In this document: positions 9,701 to 16,400 of the stretch, piece after piece
How positions within the stretch are numbered: the stretch's first letter is position 1
Layout of the letters: each line of letters opens with the position of its first letter
Origin: Tsukamurella conjunctivitidis
Lineage (GTDB): Bacteria > Actinomycetota > Actinomycetes > Mycobacteriales > Mycobacteriaceae
Length of the DNA: 64,000 nt
NCBI RefSeq assembly: GCF_007858475.1
Contig: NZ_VIGX01000008.1
Coordinates: 62,001 to 126,000, forward strand
Direction: 5' to 3'
Made by a program: the position numbers and the translations under genes
Notes under the pieces: generated by a model
The model's database searches: none
Told to the model about the DNA's origin: nothing
What the model saw: only the letters and a program-made list of their open reading frames with translations

Positions 9701-12700
9701 TCACCGGCGAGGACGGCGCGCTCGCCGCGTCGGCGCGTGTGCTCCTGCAGAAGTTGGGGCTGGAGCAGGAGCAGGGCGGCCTGCCCTCGCTCGACGACGA
9801 GTCGGAGCGGCTCGCCGCGCTGATCGCCACGGAGCTCGGCGACGACTGGACGAGCGCGGTCGCGCCGGCCTTCGACGCCAACAAGGCCGTCCTCATCGAC
9901 GACCGCTGGGCCAGCGCCCGCGAGGACCTGCTCCGCGTGTGGAACATGGACCCGTCGACCTTCCCGACCTACAGCAAGCACATCCTGGAGACCGCCAAGG
10001 GCGCCGGGCCGGTGCTCGTGAACCAGGCGCGCTGGTGGGAGAAGAAGGCGACCGCCGCTGGTCGGCCGGAGCACGCGCGGGCGTACGCCTTCCTGGCCGG
10101 GCTCGCCGAGTCCACGCCGGAGCCGGGCGTCTACGCGGGTGAGGTGGCCGTGGTCACCGGTGCCTCCGCAGGATCGATCGCGGCGGCCGTCGCCGCGCGC
10201 CTGCTCGCGGGCGGCGCGACGGTGATCGCGACGACCAGCCGGCTGGACGACAAGCGGCTCGACTTCTTCAAGGAGCTGTACCGCACCAGCGCCCGGACGG
10301 ACGCCGCGCTGTGGGTCGTGCCCGCCAACATGGCGAGTTACGCCGACGTCGACGCGCTGGTCGAGTGGATCGGGGAGCGCCAGGCCGAGACGGTGGGTCC
10401 GTACACCATGGTCCACAAGGAGGCCCTGGTCCCGACGATGCTGTTCCCGTTCGCGGCGCCCCGCGTCTCGGGCGACATGTCCGACGCCGGCCCGCGCGCC
10501 GAGCTGGAGATGAAGATCCTGCTGTGGTCGGTGGAGCGGCTCATCGCCGGCCTCGCCGCGATCGGCAAGGACGTGGACCTGGCCTCGCGGCTGCACGTCG
10601 TGCTCCCGGGTTCCCCCAACCGCGGCATGTTCGGCGGCGACGGCGCGTACGGCGAGTCGAAGGCCTCGCTGGACGCCCTCGTCACCCGCTGGAACGCCGA
10701 GAAGTCCTGGTCCGAGCGCGTCACCCTGGCCCACGCCATCATCGGCTGGGTCCGCGGCACCGGCCTCATGGGCGGCAACGACCCGCTGGTCGAGGCCGTC
10801 GAGGCGGCGGGCGTGCGCACCTGGTCGACGTTCGAGATGGCCGACAAGCTGCTCGCCAACGCCAGCGCCGAGGCGCGGGAGCGCGCCGCGACGGCGCCGC
10901 TGTTCGACGACCTCACCGGCGGCCTGGGCGGCGTCAGCCTGGACATGAAGGCGCTCGCCGAGCAGGCCATGGAGGCCCGCCTGGCGGAGGCCGCCGAGGG
11001 CGAGGACGAGGGCACCATCGCGGCCCTCCCCGGCGCCCCGGTCGCCACCCTGCGGGACCCGGACTGGGGCTCGGTCGAGGCCCGGCCCGAGGACATGGTC
11101 GTCATCGTCGGCGCCGGCGAGGTCGGCCCGTACGGCAGCTCGCGCACCCGGTTCGAGATGGAGGTCGACGAGCGGCTCTCCGCCGCGGGTGTCGCCGAGC
11201 TCGCCTGGGTGACCGGCATGATCACCTGGGAGAACGACCCCGAGCCGGGCTGGTACGACGCCGAGTCGGGCGACCTGGTGCCCGAGGCCGAGCTGGCCGA
11301 CAAGTACCACGACGCGGTCGTGGAGCGCTGCGGCATCCGCGAGTTCAGCGACGACGGCGACATCGTCGATCAGTCGGCCCCGCTGCTGGTGTCGGTCTTC
11401 CTGCCCGAGGACATGTCCTTCGTGGTGGCGAACGAGGCCGAGGCGCGCGCCTTCTCGGACGCCGATCCGGAGAACACCGTCGCGGTGCCGATGGAGTCGG
11501 GCGAGTGGCGGGTCACCCGCAAGGCCGGTACCGAGATCCGCGTGCCGCGCCGCACCAAGCTGCTGCGCAGCGTGGGCGGCCAGGTGCCGGACGGCTTCGA
11601 TCCCACGCACTGGGGCATCACGCCCGAGATGATGGAGTCGGTCGACCGCCTGGCGCTGTGGAACCTGGTCGCCACCGTCGACGCGTTCATCTCCGCGGGC
11701 TTCGAGCCGGCCGAACTGATGGAGTACGTGCATCCCTCGCACGTCGCCAACACGCAGGGCACGGGCATGGGCGGCATGAGCTCCATGCGCGACCTCTTCA
11801 TCAACACCCTGCTGGGCGAGCCGAACCAGAACGACATCCTGCAGGAGGCCCTGCCGAACGTCGTCGCCGCGCACGTCGTGCAGAGCTACGTGGGCAGCTA
11901 CGGCGCGATGATCCACCCGGTCGCGGCCTGCGCCACGGCGGCGGTCTCGGTCGAGGAGGGCGTCGACAAGATCAAGGTCGGCAAGGCCCTTTTCGCGGTG
12001 ACCGGCGGCTTCGACGACCTGTCGATCGAGGGCATCACCGGCTTCGGCATGATGCAGGCCACCGCGGACAGCGAGAAGATGCTGGCCAAGGGCATCAGCC
12101 CGCGCCGCTTCTCCCGCGCCAACGATCGGCGTCGCGGCGGCTTCGTCGAGTCCAACGGCGGCGGTACCGTGCTGCTGGCCCGCGGCGATATCGCCGCGAA
12201 GATGGGCCTCCCGGTCCTCGGCGTGGTGGCGTGGGCGCAGAGCTTCGGCGACGGCGTGCACACCTCCATCCCGGCTCCCGGCATGGGCGCGCTGTCCGTG
12301 GCCGCCGGCGGCCCCGAGGCCCCGATGGCCCGCAGCCTGCGGCAGCTCGGTGTCGAGGCGGACGACGTCTCGATCATCAGCAAGCACGACACGTCGACCA
12401 ACGCGAACGACCCGAACGAGGCGAACCTGCACGAGCGGATCGCCGCGTCGATCGGCCGCTCCGAGGGCGCCCCGATGTTCGTCGTCTCGCAGAAGTCGCT
12501 GACCGGTCACGCGAAGGGCGGCGCCGCCGCCTTCCAGCTGATCGGCATGTGCCAGATGCTCAACCAGCAGGTGCTCCCGCCCAACCGGAGTCTCGACTGC
12601 GTGGACGACGAGATGCGCAAGTTCCCGCACCTCGTGTGGCTGCGCGAGAGCCATCGGTTCGACGGCGACTTCCGCCCCAAGGCGGGCCTGCTCACGTCGC

Positions 12701-13005
12701 TGGGCTTCGGCCACGTCTCGGGCCTCATCGCGGTCGTGCACCGTGACGCCTTCCTCGCCTCCCTCGACGAGGCGGCGCGGGCGGAGTACCTGGCGACGGC
12801 GCGCGAGCGCGAGGTCGCGGGTGCCCGCGCAGTGCTCTCCGCGATGTGCGGCCGCTCGGGCCTGTACCGCAAGCCGCCGGCGGGCCGGCGCTTCGGCGCC
12901 GACGCCACGTCGGAGGCCACGGACCGTAGCGAGGCGGCTCTGCTGCTCGACGAGGCCCTGCGGCTCGGACCCGACGGCACGTACTGCGCCGACGGATGCC
13001 GATAG
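3709..13005 (+). CDS. fas: Type I fatty acid synthase (multidomain FAS-I)
   Basis: A 3098-residue cytosolic megasynthase that makes C16-C26 acyl-CoAs, the precursors for phospholipids and the alpha branch of mycolic acids. Domain order is as in mycobacterial FAS-I: acyltransferase (GHSQGQ, Ser175), enoyl reductase (LAGMTPTTVDP near 450), hot-dog dehydratase (GDHNPIHTS, His1257), malonyl/palmitoyl transferase (GHSVGEYNAL, Ser1464), an Ala/Pro-rich linker (~1753-1791), ACP (DGVSSRRNQ, phosphopantetheine Ser at 1832 or 1833), ketoreductase (VVTGASAGSIAA from 2147) and ketosynthase (Cys2741, His2893, His2934). Length is close to the M. tuberculosis enzyme (3069). The ATG at 3709 has GAGGAG four bases upstream; in-frame upstream codons are not conserved. 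acpS follows after 17 bases, fitting activation of this ACP. Confidence 0.98.
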   Translation: MTVDDFVTANARTAKGPRNNDALVDRLAAGEQYALTFGGQGGPWLPGLVSLLEQTGLADDPEYRDLFDGFVARADSVLEPVRAELLRAQALTFDPMRWRDASIAASEAETTDEDEEQAAPAATGPASRRLLAPQVDGAVFSVPGVLFAQLVALYGLEAQGLDPWDVPPVAAIGHSQGQLAVSAFASRGNEGDLLAIARLIGAAGRVVARRKGLVALGGATPMMAVTGVRQDKLETLLADFTATVSFDACGPVLAVRNNRNSFVLTGTPKLLAGFREFCESVAETEEEQRKEKLTGGAAFAPKFEDVAVDIGFHHPALADAVGLVTEWAERCGLNADTAARLAAAVLVEPVDWVAEVEGAIGKGARWLIDLGPEDIATKLSAAPARGRGVGLVPATTLRGARNLFSPGGVPELPLAWSEFSPRLVTLPDGRTVLSTRFTELTGRSPILLAGMTPTTVDPGIVAAAANAGHWAELAGGGQVTEPIFADNVAKLTALLEPGRAAQFNSLFLDPYLWKLQLGGKRIVQKARAAGAPLDGVIITAGIPELEEATALVEELTEAGMRHVAFKPGTVEQIRQVARIAAEVPQFPVIVHVEGGKAGGHHSWEDLDELLLVTYAELRDRNNVVLAVGGGIGTPALAAEYLSGEWSRKYGAPAMPVDGILVGTAAMATLEATTSDDVKRLLAEIPGTPDWIGAGHAGGGMASGRSQLGADIHEIDNTASACGRLLDEVAGDGDAVAARRDEIIAAMAGTAKPFFGDADAMTYAQWLERYLELSVGTREQVAAAVDSTLFGDYGWLDITHQDRFLSMLHRAEARLAAEDRGPIETAFDGVAATDDAYGALDQLLQRYPEAASTRLHPADVPFFVSLCRTPGKPVNFVPVVDKDVRRWWRSDSLWQAHSPRYSADEVCIIPGPEAVAGITRVDEPVGDLLNRFEAELVRRRIGAGEVAQAVAGRRVVPGVESVPLARALAATNVLWAGRLVHSPIARLGAGSTWTVDGDSALQSGTGARLSATGPNAVVLEIPVSGTDLVIPIQVPDSCADGGVPVVELGEASEAMSKLVALAAAGDLPAVADGAATIDFEFRAEDAADHAAITADSLPVGLSALYGDEQLAVPDAFVGLCWPASFAVVGAATTAEGRPVVEGMLDLVHLDHAIELATNPTPGAYRATARLEDVTATDIGTVVTVGIDVRAPGAETPAVVMTERFAIRGRTGEAELADPQPAGGARGETATETPRKRVRQAVVNAPQDMSGFAAVSGDHNPIHTSQVAASLAGLPGPIVHGMWLSAAAQQVASASNGDVMHRKIRGWTTRFLGMVLPGDEVQFTVERVGIDRGGELLEVTARVGDDLVMAASAVAFPAVTAYVFPGQGIQGKGMGLSQRSRSKAAREVWDAADAHTRENLGFSILAVVRDNPLSIRANGTVYSHPDGVLYLTEFTQVAMATVACAQLAELTEIGARVDDPIIAGHSVGEYNALASAGVLPLGTILETVFHRGRIMQQLVPRDEQGRSPYAMAALRPELFDVEDAEIADWVEGNLEGADEFAEIVNLNLRGAQYVVVGNQAGLDALEKAIAERTGSPKAFQLVPGIDIPFHSSVLRDGVPEFAARLQELVPAEFDYTKLVGKYLPNLVARPFELTTDFALSILDVVPSEPVRALVADWERAAADPMATARTLLIELLAWQFASPVRWIETQDQLLIDTDHGGLGVERFIEVGLASAPTLANLASRTLALASYQRAAATVLNAERDAAKVFATDEDVPEDEGGDAPAEDAAPAAAPAAAAPAAAPVASAPSGGPRPADLGFDAADATRAMIAIWTKMRPDQLEKTDTIETLCDGVSSRRNQLLLDLGSELNLGAIDGAAEADLPTLAGTVTKLARTYKPLGPVLSETVGNQLRKLLGSTGKRPNYITEYVTGTWELGPGWAQHTVLALATGTREGASVRGGDLATLLDGPVSNAAALDALIDRAVAEVGAAQGVPVGKPSAGGGGGGATVDAAALAEFTSAITGEDGALAASARVLLQKLGLEQEQGGLPSLDDESERLAALIATELGDDWTSAVAPAFDANKAVLIDDRWASAREDLLRVWNMDPSTFPTYSKHILETAKGAGPVLVNQARWWEKKATAAGRPEHARAYAFLAGLAESTPEPGVYAGEVAVVTGASAGSIAAAVAARLLAGGATVIATTSRLDDKRLDFFKELYRTSARTDAALWVVPANMASYADVDALVEWIGERQAETVGPYTMVHKEALVPTMLFPFAAPRVSGDMSDAGPRAELEMKILLWSVERLIAGLAAIGKDVDLASRLHVVLPGSPNRGMFGGDGAYGESKASLDALVTRWNAEKSWSERVTLAHAIIGWVRGTGLMGGNDPLVEAVEAAGVRTWSTFEMADKLLANASAEARERAATAPLFDDLTGGLGGVSLDMKALAEQAMEARLAEAAEGEDEGTIAALPGAPVATLRDPDWGSVEARPEDMVVIVGAGEVGPYGSSRTRFEMEVDERLSAAGVAELAWVTGMITWENDPEPGWYDAESGDLVPEAELADKYHDAVVERCGIREFSDDGDIVDQSAPLLVSVFLPEDMSFVVANEAEARAFSDADPENTVAVPMESGEWRVTRKAGTEIRVPRRTKLLRSVGGQVPDGFDPTHWGITPEMMESVDRLALWNLVATVDAFISAGFEPAELMEYVHPSHVANTQGTGMGGMSSMRDLFINTLLGEPNQNDILQEALPNVVAAHVVQSYVGSYGAMIHPVAACATAAVSVEEGVDKIKVGKALFAVTGGFDDLSIEGITGFGMMQATADSEKMLAKGISPRRFSRANDRRRGGFVESNGGGTVLLARGDIAAKMGLPVLGVVAWAQSFGDGVHTSIPAPGMGALSVAAGGPEAPMARSLRQLGVEADDVSIISKHDTSTNANDPNEANLHERIAASIGRSEGAPMFVVSQKSLTGHAKGGAAAFQLIGMCQMLNQQVLPPNRSLDCVDDEMRKFPHLVWLRESHRFDGDFRPKAGLLTSLGFGHVSGLIAVVHRDAFLASLDEAARAEYLATAREREVAGARAVLSAMCGRSGLYRKPPAGRRFGADATSEATDRSEAALLLDEALRLGPDGTYCADGCR

Positions 13006-13022
13006 CCCGATAGGCTTCCGCC

Positions 13023-13448
13023 ATGGCCGTGGTGGGAGTCGGGATCGACGTGGTGCACGTGCCCGGGTTCGCGGAGCAACTCGCGCAGCCCGGGACCACG
13101 ATGCTCTCGTCGTTCAGTCCCGCCGAACGACGGGACGCCGCGGGGGACGTACGCTCTTTGGCCGCCCGCTGGGCGGCCAAAGAGGCCGTCTTCAAGGCGT
13201 TCTCGTCGGGGTTCTACGCGCAGCGGCCGGCCGAGAAGGAGGTCGGCGCGCGGGAGGTGGAGGTCGTCTCCGATGCATGGGGGCGGCCGGCGGTACGGGT
13301 GTACGGCCGCATCGCGGCCGACCTCGGGCCGGATGCGACGATCCATGTGTCACTCACCCACGACGGTGACACCGCGGCGGCGTTCGCGGTGATCGAGAGA
13401 ACTGAAGAGCGCGACGGTCCGAACGGACTGCAGTCGTGTACCGGATAG
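13023..13448 (+). CDS. acpS: Holo-ACP synthase (4'-phosphopantetheinyl transferase)
   Basis: A 141-residue enzyme that transfers 4'-phosphopantetheine from CoA to the ACP serine, here presumably that of the adjacent FAS-I. The Mg2+-binding Asp is in GVGIDVV (Asp9) and Glu54 is in WAAKEAVFKAF, both hallmark AcpS motifs. HVSLTHDGDTAAAFAV closes the fold. It lies 17 bases after fas on the same strand, as in mycobacteria, so it is probably co-transcribed. The next gene's GTG start is 20 bases after the stop. A perfect hairpin sits within the sequence coding the WAAKEA motif (listed separately). Confidence 0.95.
   Translation: MAVVGVGIDVVHVPGFAEQLAQPGTTMLSSFSPAERRDAAGDVRSLAARWAAKEAVFKAFSSGFYAQRPAEKEVGAREVEVVSDAWGRPAVRVYGRIAADLGPDATIHVSLTHDGDTAAAFAVIERTEERDGPNGLQSCTG
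13154..13184 (+). promoter_or_regulatory. Perfect 14-bp hairpin within acpS coding sequence
   Basis: Arms 13154-13167 and 13171-13184 are exact inverted copies with a 3-base loop. They fall on the codons for LAARWAAKEA. The stem is long and has no U-tract. It could attenuate read-through between fas-acpS and the carboxylase gene, or be a by-product of the codons used. Confidence 0.35.
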
Positions 13449-13468
13449 AGCCGAAAGGGAACAAGCGA

Positions 13469-16400
13469 GTGTTCAGCCGAATCGCCATCGTGAACCGAGG
13501 TGAGGCCGCGATGCGCCTCATCCATGCGGTCCGCGACCTGGCCGCCGAGACCGGGCAGCAGATCGAGACCGTCGCCCTCTACACCGACGTCGACCGCACT
13601 GCGACCTTCGTCCGCGAGGCCGACATCGCCTACGACCTGGGTCCCGCCGCGGCGCGGCCGTACCTCAACTACGAGCTGCTCGGCAAAGCCCTGCAGGAGA
13701 CCGGCGCCGACGCGGCGTGGGTCGGCTGGGGGTTCGTCGCCGAGGATCCGGTCTTCGCCGAGAAGTGCGCCGAGGTCGGCGTCGTCTTCGTGGGCCCGAG
13801 CCCCGAGGCCATGCGCCAGCTGGGCGACAAGATCGGCGCCAAGCTCATCGCCGAGGAGGTCGGCGTCCCCGTCGCGCCCTGGAGCCGCGGTCCGGTGGAG
13901 ACGCTGGAGGAGGCCAAGGACAAGGCCAAGGACATCGGCTACCCGCTGATGCTCAAGGCGACCGCCGGCGGCGGTGGCCGCGGCATCCGCATGGTCGCCT
14001 CCGACGCGGATCTCGAGGAGGCCTACCTCCGTACCCGCGAGGAGGCCGAGCGCGCCTTCGGCAGCGGCGTCGTCTTCCTCGAGCGCCTCGTCACCGGCGC
14101 TCGCCATGTCGAGGTCCAGGTGATCTCCGACGGCGAGACCGCGTGGGCCCTCGGCGTCCGCGACTGCTCGGTGCAGCGCCGCAACCAGAAGGTCATCGAG
14201 GAGTCGGCGTCGCCCGTGCTCGGGGCCGAGCAGGTGCAGCGGCTCAAGGAGTCCGCGGAGCGCCTGGCGATCAAGGTCGGCTATCGCGGCGCCGCCACCG
14301 TCGAGTTCCTGTACCACCCGGGCGACGACCTGCTGGCCTTCCTCGAGGTGAACACCCGCCTGCAGGTGGAGCACCCGATCACCGAGGTCACCAACGACTT
14401 CGATCTGGTCCGCGCGCAGCTGCACGTCGCCTCGGGCGGCAAGCTCGACGGCACCCGTCCCGTCGAGCGGGGGCACGCCATCGAGGCGCGTCTCAACGCC
14501 GAGGACCCGGATCGCGACTTCGCGCCCGCCCCGGGCCGCATCGCGCTGCTGGACCTGCCTGCGGGCCCCGGTATCCGCATCGACACCGGTGTCTCGCAGG
14601 GCGACACCATCCCCGCCGACTTCGACTCCATGATCGCCAAGGTCATCGCGTACGGCAGCGATCGCGAGCAGGCCCTCGGCCGCCTCCGCCGCGCCATGAA
14701 CGAGACCCGCGTGATCATCGAGGGCGGCGCCACCAACAAGAGCTTCGTGCTGGATCTGCTGAACCAGCCCGAGGTCATCGACGGCAGCGCCGACACCGGC
14801 TGGATCGACCGCGTGCGCGGCGAGGGCCGCCTGGTGGCCGACCGGCACACCTCCGTCGCGCTGGCGTCCGCGGCCATCGACGCCTACGAGGACGAGGAGC
14901 GGGCCGAGCTGACCCGCCTGCTCACCACCGCGTCGGGCGGCCGACCGCAGGTGCAGCACGAGAGCGGCACCCCGCTGGACTTCAAGCTCCGCGGCGCGAG
15001 CTACCGCGTACGGGTCGCCCGGACCGGCGCGCACACCTTCCGGCTCGTCATCGACACCGGCGCGGAGACCCGCACCGCGGACGTCGATCTGGAGCGTTTC
15101 GACAACCACACCGGCCAGGCCGTGGTCAACGGCGTCCGGTACCGCCTCACCACCGGCACCCACGGTCCCGTGCACGTGGTCGACGTGGACGGTGTCACCC
15201 ACCGCGTCAGCCGCGACGAGGGCGGCGTGGTCCGTTCGCCCGCGCCGGCACTCGTGGTCGCCGTGCCGCTGGCCGTCGGAGACGAGGTCGAGGCCGGTGC
15301 GCCGATCCTCGTACTCGAGTCGATGAAGATGGAGACGGTGCTCCGGGCGCCGTTCTCCGCGCGTCTCAAGGAGTGCGCCGTCACCGTCGGCAGTCAGGTG
15401 GAGGCCGGCGCGGCACTGCTGCGCCTGGAGCCCCTGGGCGACGGCGGCGACGAGGCCGCCGGTTCCGCGGCGGGCCCGATCGACCTGCCCGCCGAACCCG
15501 CCAAGGTCGGCGCCGTCGAGCGCGCCGCCGCCGGCCGTGAGGCGCTGCGCAGCCAGCTGCTCGGCTTCGACGTCGACCCGGCGGACGAGAGCCGTCTGCT
15601 CGACGAGTACCTCGTGGACCGCGTCGCCGCCGAACTCGAGGGCGCCGCTCCGGCGGCCGCCGAGCTCGCACTGGCGAGCGTCTTCGCCGATCTCGCCGAG
15701 CTGGGCCTGCGCCGCTCGGTCGGCGGCGACGACGAGGTGCACAGCCCCCGCGAGCACTTCCACACCTACCTGCGCAGCCTCGACGCCGACCGGGCGGGCC
15801 TGCCCGACTCGTACCGCGCCAAGCTCGCCGCCGCGCTCGGCCACTACGGTGTCGCCGAGCTCGACCGCACGCCGGACCTCGAGTCGGCCGTCTTCCGCGT
15901 CTTCCTGGCGCAGCAGCGGCCCAAGGTCGGTCTCCGCGTCATCACGGCGCTGCTGCGCAAGTGGCTCCGCGAGCCGGCACCGTCGGTCGAGGACGGCGGC
16001 GACGCCCGCGCCGTGCTCGAGCGCCTCATGGACGCGACGCAGTCCCGGTACCCCGTGATCGCCGACCTCGCCCGCGGCGTGGTCTTCGCCTGGTTCGGGC
16101 AGCCGCTGCTGCGCGGCAACCGCGAGGGCGTGTACTCGGCGGTCCGCGCGCATCTCACGTACCTCGACCAGAACCCCACCGCCGGTGACCGTTCCGAGCG
16201 CATCGCGGAGATGGTGCGCAGCACCGAGCCGCTGGTCCTGCTCCTGGGTGAGCGACTCGCGGGGGAGCACCCGACCGACAACGCGGTCATGCTCGAGGTC
16301 CTGACCCGCCGCTACTACGGCAACAAGGGCCTCACCGAGGTGCGTACGCAGGACGTGGCCGGCACGGAGTGGGTCGTCGCGGCGCGCGACGGCGCGCTGC

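Noticed and set aside
3565-12741. A 3058-codon open frame antisense to fas
   Set aside because: It is the shadow of the strongly GC-biased third codon positions of fas. The translation is low complexity (Arg/Gly/Ala/Asp/Val) with no recognisable domain.
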